From positions 2,976,001 to 3,040,000 of the forward strand of contig NZ_CP036348.1 in assembly GCF_007753095.1 (NCBI RefSeq): a stretch of DNA of 64,000 nt, given 5' to 3'. The translations under genes were made by a program, and so were the position numbers. Of this stretch, positions 18,671 to 26,881 are shown piece after piece. The notes beneath the pieces are model-generated. The model saw only the letters and a program-made list of their open reading frames with translations. It did no database searches and was not told the DNA's origin. The stretch is from Rosistilla carotiformis. GTDB lineage: Bacteria; Planctomycetota; Planctomycetia; Pirellulales; Pirellulaceae. Within the stretch, counting starts at the first letter, position 1, and each line of letters opens with the position of its first letter.

Positions 18671-18808
18671 GATAAATATCGCCTCCACGATCTATTGTTA
18701 ACGAACGATTCAGCCGACACGACATCTTTTCCTTGTGGAAACTCGCTAAAGTTGGATAGCTTCGCACCACAGAGGGAGAATCGAATGGTCCCGCCTCAAC
18801 TCTGCTCG

Positions 18809-19131
18809 TCGAGGCCGTAGGCCGACACAGGACCTGCCGGCGGCGTAAGTCGCCGGTAGGTCGGTTTTCAAAGCCGCGGATGCGGCGATCGCATAAAGCC
18901 TGTGGCGCGAGCCGCAGGTGCGCAATCGGCAATCAATGCAAAGCCCCGGTCGTGGCGGCAGCAACTACGGATCTGTCGCCCCTTCCGGGGCTCGCGCTAA
19001 AGCATCGCCATCGCGGACCTTTGGCTCACGCCACAGGCAATACGCAGCCGCCGCGTCCACGGCTTCGTGCGTGGTGATCGTCGCGGACGCATTACCCAGG
19101 CCGCCGCTACCGCGGCTTCGTGTTGTGTGGA
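18809..19131. repeat. Block of degenerate intergenic repeats, including double-hairpin copy 2
   Basis: The block opens with the inverse of the element at 7391-7440: GGCCGTAGGCC, then a hairpin at 18832-18861 (ACCTGCCGGCG / CGCCGGTAGGT). Further right, a ~53-bp unit with GGCTTCGTG and TCGCGGAC cores appears twice (GGCTTCGTG at 19061 and 19114), and a partial third TCGCGGAC at 19011. No transposase or other gene was found in it. The block runs right up to the 3' end of the DUF421 gene. Confidence 0.6.
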
Positions 19132-19728
19132 TCATCGCGGACACGGTTCTGTGAATCGACCGCTTGTTTGGGACTGACAACGTTGCAGGTTCAGGCGATC
19201 GCTGTCGATAACACCTTCAAAAATCTCTTGATCTGGCGGCGCGTTGCGGTCGTCGCGTTGCAAGACCGAGACGTCGCCGGTGGTTTCAAAAACAACGGCC
19301 AACACATCGTCGTATCGATAGACATTCGATTGGCGGAGTTTGCCGCGCAAATCGGCTTCGGTTAGATTCGCTCGACGCAAGTTCCCTCGCAAGATCTCGC
19401 TGCCGGCCATCAGCAGCAGCGGTTGGTTATCGACAAGTTTGCTAATCGCGGGTGACTTGCGACGCAACCAGGCGACGACGGTTTGGCCGACGAAGACGCA
19501 CAGCAGCGCAAAGCCTCCCATCAACAGCGTTGGCGAGGGGGTGGAGATCGTCGCACCAAACAGCGATCCAATCGCAATCGTCATGGCAAAATCAGCGGCG
19601 GACATTTTGGAGAAACTGCGTAGCCCACTGACGCGTGTGTAGACCAAGATCGCGGCATAGACGCAAACGGTCGAAAGCAGAATCATTCCCAGTTGATTCG
19701 GCGACGCATGGATCCATTTTTCAAACAC
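19132..19728 (-). CDS. DUF421 membrane protein
   Basis: A 198-residue protein with three N-terminal transmembrane segments (~13-32, 45-65, 68-88). After these comes a cytoplasmic alpha/beta domain with NQPLLLMAGSEILRGNLRRANLTEADLRGKLRQ, characteristic of the DUF421/YetF family. Its function is not established in general. The start is a GTG at 19728 after AGGAG with 10-base spacing. The last ~12 residues (QTSGRFTEPCPR) lie at the edge of the degenerate repeat block, so the C-terminus may have been altered by repeat insertion. It lies 99 bp downstream of the glycosyltransferase operon on the same strand. Confidence 0.85.
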   Translation of the reverse strand: MFEKWIHASPNQLGMILLSTVCVYAAILVYTRVSGLRSFSKMSAADFAMTIAIGSLFGATISTPSPTLLMGGFALLCVFVGQTVVAWLRRKSPAISKLVDNQPLLLMAGSEILRGNLRRANLTEADLRGKLRQSNVYRYDDVLAVVFETTGDVSVLQRDDRNAPPDQEIFEGVIDSDRLNLQRCQSQTSGRFTEPCPR

Positions 19729-19827
19729 GGTTCTTCGTCTCCTGTATTGGGTAGCGAAATGGCGTCGTTGTGACGGATTCCCGTCGACGGAAACGTGGCG
19801 CAGAGGTATCGGCAGCGTGCGACGACA

Positions 19828-20772
19828 TTAGAACCCTGCAGCGGTTGTGGTCCGCGCCTGCCGAACCTCTTCGGGACTCGGTTCGCGAACGATCGTCAGT
19901 AGATCGTCGGCGGGCTGAAACTCGACCAGTCCGCGTTGAGCGAACCCGTGCAGCCACGATTCCATCGGCCAGACGCCCCATTTCTGCTGGAATCGCTTCG
20001 CATTGCGAACGATCGCGTGGAAGTGATTCAGCGGCGGTTTGCAGACTGGATGGTGTTGGTGGTACGCGGTCGCAGCGACAAAACCAAACGGGACCTTTTG
20101 TTGACGGGCGGCAAACGCAAAATCGGTGTCTTCGCCTCCATAACCATCAAACGATCGATCGAACCCGCCGATCCGATCAAACGTCGGTCGGGTGGCGGCG
20201 AAACAGAGGGACCAAAATAACTCGTAACGCCGCGACTTTTGTCGTTCTCCCGGCTGCAGGCGTGGTTGCAATGGATGGTCGACGGCCAAGCGATCCAAGT
20301 CGTCCATTTGCCACCCGTCGCTCGCCGCTCCTTCTGGCAGATACCGCACGTTCCCCATCCACAATCGCGGATCGTCCCGCAACGCCTGACGAAACGTCTC
20401 GAGCATCGTAGGGGCCGGAATGCAATCGACATCCAGAAAGATCATCCCATCGGTCTGGCACATCTCCGCAGCCCGGTTCCTCGCCTCGGCGAGAGGCAGC
20501 TGGTCGCCATCCCCATCGACGCGAGCGGTTCGCACGTCGATCCTCGTCTCGAGTGTTTGCGTCGCCGTGGCGGCAGCGGCTTCGTGGTGACGGGCCGTCG
20601 CCGGCTGAACCGGCCTGCGATGGCTGAGCACCTCCGGAGGCAACGCGACGTCCTGATCCATCCCTACGATGATCCACTGGGCTGGCGACAGCGAGGAACG
20701 CATCAAGCCAAGCCATTGGTTATAGAGATGTTTTTCGCGACCGCGCACGATCGTTAAGACGCTTAACTGCAT
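19828..20772 (-). CDS. Family 2/27-like glycosyltransferase
   Basis: A 314-residue GT-A fold glycosyltransferase. LSVLTIVRGREKHL opens the nucleotide-sugar-binding fold, and FLDVDCIP carries the metal-binding DxD. A GFDRSFDGYGGEDTDFAFA segment is typical of the galactosyltransferase/GT27-like C-terminal region with the catalytic acidic residues. No transmembrane segment is seen, so it is cytosolic or peripheral. It is the third gene of an operon with GT4- and GT28-type enzymes. Its start lies 10 bp inside the preceding gene, which indicates translational coupling. The sugar and acceptor are unknown. Confidence 0.87.
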   Translation of the reverse strand: MQLSVLTIVRGREKHLYNQWLGLMRSSLSPAQWIIVGMDQDVALPPEVLSHRRPVQPATARHHEAAAATATQTLETRIDVRTARVDGDGDQLPLAEARNRAAEMCQTDGMIFLDVDCIPAPTMLETFRQALRDDPRLWMGNVRYLPEGAASDGWQMDDLDRLAVDHPLQPRLQPGERQKSRRYELFWSLCFAATRPTFDRIGGFDRSFDGYGGEDTDFAFAARQQKVPFGFVAATAYHQHHPVCKPPLNHFHAIVRNAKRFQQKWGVWPMESWLHGFAQRGLVEFQPADDLLTIVREPSPEEVRQARTTTAAGF

Positions 20773-21878
20773 GGGACTGCCCGTCGGTTGGATTCACGTT
20801 GACGTCGAGACCAGGTGGCGACCCGATGCAGGTGGGCCGCCGCTTGAGCCGCTCCGTCGCCAGCGAAGATGGCGTCCCATCGGCGCGGGGCGAGACGCTC
20901 GGCCCGTTGGAGCAGATCGGGCCATTGGTCGGTGTCGGGCCACTGCGACAGCCCGATGGCTAAGCCTTCCCGGTCCAGGATCGCCGCTTTGCAGATCTGT
21001 TCGTCGAACGGACGCTGTTGTGCGATGGCGATCAGACGCTGCCGAGCGTGTCCCAACTCCATCACACTATTGTGCCCCGCCGCGGTGACGACGATTTCGG
21101 CCCCGGTGACGTAAGGCATCGGATCGTCGACCCAACCGACGTATTGGAGGTTGTCGGGCGGTGCGGTCGATTCGGGAGCCGCGATGCCGATCACTTGCCA
21201 TCGATATTCGGGAACACGCCGGGCGGCTGCCGCTAAGCGGACGTGGACGTCCGCATTGCCGCCGCGGCCAAACATGACAACGATCGTTGGGACGGCAGGA
21301 CCATCGCCCGCCACGGTCTCGCGATCGTCCTTTGGTGCAGATTGTTGCCGACAAAATCCGTCCAAATAAATCGTCTTGGTGCGAACCCAGTCGGGAGTCT
21401 GGTCATCCTCCATCGACTTGGGGAAGGGGGCCAACATCGAGTGTGCCGCGCGATAGGCATCTTGGTGCGCAGGATCGTTTCGGTCGCCGTGCTGTCGCAT
21501 CACAACCTGCGGTATCGATGCCAATCGGGTTAGCATCGAAATCTCGGCGGAGACATCGACTACCATCACATCGGGGCACGCCGCGTCGAGCCAGGCGGTG
21601 TACTGCGCCACGCGGCGCGTGATCGTTTCGCACCACAGCGGCGCGTAGTGCAGCGACTGGACGTCGCGTGCGTAAGGGATTCCACGCGGGCTGACATCGT
21701 CGATATCGCACGCGATGCCAACCACCTGCTGCAACGTTGGACCATTCCAATCGAGCGTATCGATCCGGCTGGTGACAACCGTAGCTGGGATCTGCAAGTG
21801 CTGCAGAATCGCTTCGGTTCGATGCTTATGTCCCAGCCCGTGATAGTGGACGTAGAAACCGATCGTTGGACCCCTCAT
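20763..21878 (-). CDS. Family 28-like glycosyltransferase
   Basis: A 371-residue GT-B glycosyltransferase. The N-terminus FYVHYHGLGHKHRTEAI resembles the acceptor-side GxGH motif of MurG-like enzymes. The C-terminal half holds IVVTAAGHNSVMELGHARQ, similar to the family 28 nucleotide-sugar site. Its ATG overlaps the stop of the preceding GT4 gene (ATGA), and its own stop lies past the start of the next gene by 10 bp. The frame extends upstream to 22112, but that would overlap most of a GT4 domain and lacks a start site. Middle gene of a three-enzyme glycan operon. Confidence 0.85.
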   Translation of the reverse strand: MRGPTIGFYVHYHGLGHKHRTEAILQHLQIPATVVTSRIDTLDWNGPTLQQVVGIACDIDDVSPRGIPYARDVQSLHYAPLWCETITRRVAQYTAWLDAACPDVMVVDVSAEISMLTRLASIPQVVMRQHGDRNDPAHQDAYRAAHSMLAPFPKSMEDDQTPDWVRTKTIYLDGFCRQQSAPKDDRETVAGDGPAVPTIVVMFGRGGNADVHVRLAAAARRVPEYRWQVIGIAAPESTAPPDNLQYVGWVDDPMPYVTGAEIVVTAAGHNSVMELGHARQRLIAIAQQRPFDEQICKAAILDREGLAIGLSQWPDTDQWPDLLQRAERLAPRRWDAIFAGDGAAQAAAHLHRVATWSRRQRESNRRAVPCS

Positions 21879-22945
21879 GCCGCCACACCCAACTGAACGC
21901 GTCGGTACAATGCTTCGTAATCGTCCATCATGCGATCCATGCTGTAACGTTCCTGAGCGACACGGCGACAGACCTCGCCGTTCAACGCGACCGCTTCGGA
22001 AATCGCGAGTGCCAGATCTTCGACGTCGCCTGGATAGGCCAAACGGCCCACCGATGGAGCGAGGATCTCGGGGAGCGCGCCGCGAGCGAACGCGGCCACG
22101 GGAGTTCCGCACGCGAGCGCTTCGGCAACGACGAGTCCGAAGGGTTCATCCCAACAGGGAGTGATGACCGCCACCGCTGCGCTGCTAATGATCTCGCAAA
22201 GCTGTTCGTGCGTTTTGTGTCCCAAATAGCAGCAGTCGCTTCCTACGTTGGGAGCGACCAAGTCATCGAAGTAGGCTTGATCGGAAACGGGACCGACGAC
22301 GTCGATCGGCAGCCCTGCGCGACGGGCCGCAGCGATTGCCAGATGCGTTCCCTTTTCGGGAAGGATTCTTCCAAACCACACGGCTCGTGGCTGGGCGGCA
22401 GTTACACGCCCCTTCCAAAAATCGGTGTCGATGCCATTGTAGATGACCGTTTGGTCGCTAACCAATCGTCCCCAAGCCATCGCGTTGGCGTGGGAGATGT
22501 TGACGAAACGTCCACACTGTTGCCATTGTCGCGCCGCCAATTCCTCTTCGACGCGTGGAAGCACGGGGGCGTGCAGCGTGGTGATCATTTGTGTGGGGAG
22601 CGTGCTGGCGAACCGCAGCGGAATCGGGTTGAGCGAATGGTTGTGAATCAGGTCGAAATCGGCAGCGGCCAGCCGAGCCATCAGCGATGCATAGGCTTCG
22701 TCTTCGGTGGCGTCGACCCAGCCGTCGTGGACGCGTCCCAACCGTCGCAGCGATTCAGGAATCGTCGCGTGCGGGAGAATAGGTTCCACAGGCAACCGCG
22801 GGTCCGAATCGCCCGCGGCAAACAACGTCACATCGTGACCGCGTGCAACCAATGCGTCGACAAAGCTATGGGTGAACGCTTCCAGCCCCCCTGCGAAAGG
22901 CTTTGCCATGGGGAACTTCAAATGCCCAATGATTCCGATTTTCAT
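21875..22945 (-). CDS. Family 4 glycosyltransferase
   Basis: A 356-residue GT-B enzyme. The N-terminus MKIGIIGHLKFPMAKPFAGG and GLEAFTHSFVDALVARGHDV form the acceptor domain. The C-terminal domain has VWFGRILPEKGTHLAI and the EPFGLVVAEALACGTPVAAF signature with the E-x7-E motif of retaining GT4 enzymes. It is the first gene of the operon. An open frame continues upstream to 23428, but only the ATG at 22945 begins a normal GT4 fold. The operon probably decorates a surface polysaccharide or lipid; an exporter of the MATE family is divergently encoded nearby. Confidence 0.9.
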   Translation of the reverse strand: MKIGIIGHLKFPMAKPFAGGLEAFTHSFVDALVARGHDVTLFAAGDSDPRLPVEPILPHATIPESLRRLGRVHDGWVDATEDEAYASLMARLAAADFDLIHNHSLNPIPLRFASTLPTQMITTLHAPVLPRVEEELAARQWQQCGRFVNISHANAMAWGRLVSDQTVIYNGIDTDFWKGRVTAAQPRAVWFGRILPEKGTHLAIAAARRAGLPIDVVGPVSDQAYFDDLVAPNVGSDCCYLGHKTHEQLCEIISSAAVAVITPCWDEPFGLVVAEALACGTPVAAFARGALPEILAPSVGRLAYPGDVEDLALAISEAVALNGEVCRRVAQERYSMDRMMDDYEALYRRVQLGVAA

Positions 22946-23055
22946 CGCCACCGACTCCTGTTGCCCTTGTGTGCGTAAATAAAAACGTTCCTTCGTGGTG
23001 TATCGCGTCCCATCGAGCGATTCGGTAAAGCAACAAGCGTGCCATTGGTTACGAT

Positions 23056-23235
23056 CTAGCGTTTTGCAATCGGCACGATCGGCTGCCCCGCGGAGCGTGC
23101 GACTGCGACTCCCGAACGTCGCATTTGCCGTTCGACGTGGTCGATCGTGCCGATAAATCGCAGCCCAATGCGACGCACCGAACGGATCAGAATGGAAAGG
23201 GACGAAGGTCGGGTGGGTGTTGTGACAGCGGACAT
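23056..23235 (-). CDS. Possible small basic protein (59 aa)
   Basis: A frame of 59 codons lies in the 486-bp gap between the glycosyltransferase operon and the MATE gene. The product is very basic, with RSVRRIGLRFIGTIDHVERQ as its central helix-like part and a TAG stop at 23056. Codon use is comparable with neighbouring real genes. Only a weak TTGGAAA ribosome-binding site is visible. It matches nothing I know; it could be a small nucleic-acid- or membrane-associated protein, or a chance frame. Confidence 0.4.
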   Translation of the reverse strand: MSAVTTPTRPSSLSILIRSVRRIGLRFIGTIDHVERQMRRSGVAVARSAGQPIVPIAKR

Positions 23236-23431
23236 CGGTTGGTTTCCAATCGTTCGTAGTGATGGCACACGGATCGCATGTCGGTTGAGGAACATGCAAC
23301 CGGTGGACGGCTAAGGCGCACGCGATCGAGGCAGAAACGTCTGCCGCATCGCCGCGGTGGCGAACCGCCAGTCCGATTGCAAGCTGCATAAAGTGAACCA
23401 AAGCAAACGATTTCCCGAACGAAACCATTGG

Positions 23432-24829
23432 ATGCCGTCGAACCCTCCCAAAACTCGCCCCGATCCGTATGGATATCGCGCGTTGTTGGCCGTTGCATTG
23501 CCGTTGGCTGCAACCGTTGGCTGTTTCTCGATCACCCTGTTCACCGACCGGACGCTCTTGATGTGGTACGGGCCGACATCGGCGGCGGCATCGGTCGCGG
23601 CGGGGAATCTTTATTGGGCGGTCGTTTGTATCCCCGTCACGGCGATGGGCTTCTTAACTCCGTTGGTCGCGATGGCGATGGGGAACAAACGACGCCGCGG
23701 TGCGATGATCGGCCGTGTCTGGGCGCTCGTTTGGCAATGTCTGTGGTTGACGCTGCTGTTCATTCCGCTGTTGGCGTTGATCGGATGGGGAGCCCCCGCG
23801 ATCTTCGCAGCCTTCGGACATCCCGACGATCTCGCTCGGCAAGAGTCCCGCTACTTCCGCACGCTGCTGCTGGTCGCCCCCGCGTCGATGTTGGAAGCTG
23901 GGCTGACGGCGTTTTTTGTCGGTCGCCGAGTGACCCGACCGATCTTACGAGCCAACATCGCGTCGGCTGTCTTGAACGTCCTGCTCGATTATTGGTTTAT
24001 CTTCGGAGGTGTCGGTCTGCCAGCGATGGGCGTTTTCGGAGCGGCGCTCGCGACGGCGGTGGCGATGTGGTGCAAGGTTGCGATCTTTGCAGTGCTGTTG
24101 TTGCGTCTGCAATCGTTTGGTCGTCATCGGCCGCAGGCTTGGCGGCCCAACCTAAAACTGATTCGCGAGATCATCGTTCCGGGTTCGGCGCTGGGGATCC
24201 AGCAACTGGTCCGCTCCAGTTTGTTCAGCTTCATCCTGTTGGTGATTGGAGCGGCATCGGTTCAAGGACTCGCAGCGACGTCGGCAGCGCTCAGCTTGTA
24301 TCAATTGCTGTCGATCCCTGCGATCGGACTGGCCACCGCCGTCACCGTCTTGACTGGGCAAGCGTATGCGTCGGCAGGGTTCGCACCGGCGCTGCAGGTC
24401 ATCCGCCGCAGTGCGAACGTCGGCGCCGCGGTCGCTTTCGGATTGGCCGCCGCGTTGTGGACCTTCCCCGACGCGTTGCTGCAGATTCCGTTGGGCGGTC
24501 TGCCAGCGGAGCAGCGGCAGAGTCTTCAGCCGCTCGCCGCACAGTTGTTAGCGTACGCCGCCGTCTACGGCATCGTCGACATTAGCAGTTTGGTTTTGGG
24601 AGCAGCGATCAAAGGCATCGGCAAAACGTTTATCGTCTTGTTCGCCACCGCCCTGCCGGGTTCCATCAGCGTCGTGGTGGGATGGATCTTCGCTCCCGAC
24701 GATGCGTCAGCGGTGACGTATTGGTGGACTGTCTTGATCCTCTGGGCTGCCTGCCAGACTGCGATCATCAGTTTGGGCATTGCCCGTGCGGCACGGAAAT
24801 CACAACGAATCGCGGGATCCGGCAGCTGA
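23432..24829 (+). CDS. MATE-family efflux transporter
   Basis: A 465-residue integral membrane protein with ~12 transmembrane segments in two similar halves, as in MATE/MatE and MOP-superfamily exporters. LPLAATVGCFSITLFTDRTLLMWYG is the usual N-terminal helix pair, and residues around NVLLDYWFIFGGVGLPAMGVFGAA match the conserved loop of the family. MATE proteins exchange Na+ or H+ for drugs or metabolites. The nearby glycosyltransferases make a lipid-linked glycan flippase worth considering, but the sequence fits MATE better. The ATG at 23432 was preferred to a GTG at 23357. It converges on the FtsK-nuclease gene. Confidence 0.88.
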   Translation: MPSNPPKTRPDPYGYRALLAVALPLAATVGCFSITLFTDRTLLMWYGPTSAAASVAAGNLYWAVVCIPVTAMGFLTPLVAMAMGNKRRRGAMIGRVWALVWQCLWLTLLFIPLLALIGWGAPAIFAAFGHPDDLARQESRYFRTLLLVAPASMLEAGLTAFFVGRRVTRPILRANIASAVLNVLLDYWFIFGGVGLPAMGVFGAALATAVAMWCKVAIFAVLLLRLQSFGRHRPQAWRPNLKLIREIIVPGSALGIQQLVRSSLFSFILLVIGAASVQGLAATSAALSLYQLLSIPAIGLATAVTVLTGQAYASAGFAPALQVIRRSANVGAAVAFGLAAALWTFPDALLQIPLGGLPAEQRQSLQPLAAQLLAYAAVYGIVDISSLVLGAAIKGIGKTFIVLFATALPGSISVVVGWIFAPDDASAVTYWWTVLILWAACQTAIISLGIARAARKSQRIAGSGS

Positions 24830-24951
24830 CAGACGCGGCCGTTCGGGTACCGGCATTGGGCGTGTGCGATCCAATGCGTGCAATCCAACATCCGCTGACG
24901 CAGCGTCCCTTACTCGCCAAGCAGACGAGCCGGTTGTGTTCCTCGTGACCT

Positions 24952-26880
24952 CTAGGGCGTGGGGACGTTTCGCGTCGAGGACAAATAGATCGCGCGGCGT
25001 TGGTCGTCGGAGAGGTAGACCGCTTGGTAGCGCTGCGGGGCACCAATGTCTTTGAACATCAGATCCCCTTTCATTAGCAGGTCTTCGGCGCCACGTTGCT
25101 CAAACAGCATCCGACTCTCGGTTGCCGACGTCATGGTCAGTCCGACGCGGCCGGGAAGATTCGATTGGATCGGTCCGGTGATCGTCCTGCGGCTCGGCTG
25201 CTGTGTCGCCAGGATCAGATGGATCCCGCAGGCGCGTCCTTTGGAGCCCAGTCGCGTGATACGGCTTTCGATCGTCTTCTGCTGCTTCGTCGATGCGAGC
25301 ATGATGTCGGCGTATTCGTCGCAAACACAGACGATGCGCGGAACCGGTTTCCCGTGACGATTGATCCATTCGGCGAGCGACGCGCACCCGTCCAAGGACG
25401 CGTAACGTTCCTCCATCTCTTCGATCAATTCATCCAACACCGCGATGATGTCGGCGTCCGCGTCGCCCGGGAAAACGACGGGGCAGCGGAGGTAGGGGGA
25501 ACCTTGCAGATCATGGAACGCCACGCGCTTGGGATCGATGGCGACAAGCTGTAATTGCTCGGGCGTGTTCGTTGCGATCAACCCAGCGACGGCGGTCCGC
25601 AACCATTCGCTCTTGCCGCTGCCCGAGACGCCAGCGACCAACAGATGCGAACAGGTGGTATCCGCCAAGTCGGCGGTCCTCACTTTCCCATCCAGGCCGA
25701 CCCCGACGAGTACCTTGGCACAACCATGCAGCGGATCGGACGCGGGAAGATCGATATCGTCCCATGCGACAAACTGCCGGTCGGGACGTTGAACGTCGAT
25801 GGTGATCGCGGCCCCCGTTTGTATCACGGGTGGTCGATTGCTTTGCAGACGAATCTGCAACAGGTCGCCGATCGACAGGTATTTCTTTGGCGACACGCCG
25901 CGTGCTGGATTGACGGTGAATCGGATAAAGGTCGGTCCGATGATCGGTTCGCCGACAAAGTTCGATTCGCAATCGGCCTCGTTCAACGCCGCCTTCAGCC
26001 GTTTGGCGATCGATTGCACGTCGGCTTCCGTGGTTGGATTCGACGTGGAGACGACTGGTGTGGCGGTTGGCGCTGGTTTGCGTTGCGGCAGCGGCGCGAC
26101 GCGCGGACGGTCGACTCCCGCCAGCTTGCCAATCAACGTTTTCAGTTGTTGCTGCAAGTCGCCGATCTGATCGCCTTCGATCAAACGTTCCGATCGCTTG
26201 GGCAGGAATCCGATCACAGCGAGCGAGCTGTTGCCGGCGTCATTCAACATTTGATGATAGAGTGTCGTCTGACAGAGATCCGCTTGGGGAGCCGTCTTGC
26301 CGAGCTTGTATTCGATCACGCAGCGACGTCCTCCCGGCAAGCTCAGGACCGAATCGGCGACGCCCTTCAGGATCACGGGCTGCGTCCAGGCTGCGTCGGT
26401 CAATTCCAAACGCAGTGGCACCTCGGCCTGAAACCAATTTGCAAGCTCGCAGGGATTGAAACGTTTGCCGTCGCGAAGCTGGCGTTGGCGGTGATCCCAA
26501 AACAGTTCGGCCAACCAGTGGGTCGCTTCGTTGACCGCGGCCCAAAGGTTCATCACCGCGTCGCCACGTCCATGCAGGGCGGCGGCATTCCCAACCAGAA
26601 ACGGTCCCAGTTCCCGCCGATATCCGAAGTCGCGCAGCTCCGCGGACCAGTCGTCGACTGACGCCCCGCTGAAGATCGTCGATAATTCGGATAGGCTGCT
26701 GTTCAGCAGAGACGCGATCAAGCGATGGAATGCCGATCCTAATTCACAACAGGATGGACTGCCGGTACCACTGGAAGGGTCGGCGAGATAGATCTGCTGG
26801 CGTACGTCGCTGACCGAAATCTCGACGCCACTTCCGGCGGCTTCCCGCGAAAACGATGGGGGCTGTAATCTTTGATTCAT
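24952..26880 (-). CDS. RecB/Cas4-like nuclease fused to a soluble FtsK-type DNA motor
   Basis: A 642-residue protein with two parts. Residues ~45-215 carry all the marks of a RecB-type PD-(D/E)XK nuclease: GSAFHRL with His52, GVAD with Asp176, VIEYK with Glu190 and Lys192, and QTTLY (204-208). Residues ~285-385 resemble the FtsK beta domain (VGEPIIGPTFIRFTVNPARG). The motor follows: Walker A GVSGSGKS at 417-424, IDPKRVAFHDL at 448-458, Walker B IVCVCDEYAD with Asp521/Glu522, and GIHLILATQQPSRRTITGPI. There are no transmembrane helices and no C-terminal KOPS-reading gamma domain, unlike chromosomal FtsK. The ATG lies one base after the stop of the ATPase gene. Cytosolic DNA translocation coupled to cleavage is the inferred activity. 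Confidence 0.85.
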   Translation of the reverse strand: MNQRLQPPSFSREAAGSGVEISVSDVRQQIYLADPSSGTGSPSCCELGSAFHRLIASLLNSSLSELSTIFSGASVDDWSAELRDFGYRRELGPFLVGNAAALHGRGDAVMNLWAAVNEATHWLAELFWDHRQRQLRDGKRFNPCELANWFQAEVPLRLELTDAAWTQPVILKGVADSVLSLPGGRRCVIEYKLGKTAPQADLCQTTLYHQMLNDAGNSSLAVIGFLPKRSERLIEGDQIGDLQQQLKTLIGKLAGVDRPRVAPLPQRKPAPTATPVVSTSNPTTEADVQSIAKRLKAALNEADCESNFVGEPIIGPTFIRFTVNPARGVSPKKYLSIGDLLQIRLQSNRPPVIQTGAAITIDVQRPDRQFVAWDDIDLPASDPLHGCAKVLVGVGLDGKVRTADLADTTCSHLLVAGVSGSGKSEWLRTAVAGLIATNTPEQLQLVAIDPKRVAFHDLQGSPYLRCPVVFPGDADADIIAVLDELIEEMEERYASLDGCASLAEWINRHGKPVPRIVCVCDEYADIMLASTKQQKTIESRITRLGSKGRACGIHLILATQQPSRRTITGPIQSNLPGRVGLTMTSATESRMLFEQRGAEDLLMKGDLMFKDIGAPQRYQAVYLSDDQRRAIYLSSTRNVPTP

Positions 26881-26881
26881 C

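Noticed and set aside
18809-19131. tRNA or other structured RNA gene
   Set aside because: The hairpins do not form a cloverleaf and recur elsewhere in the window as a dispersed repeat.
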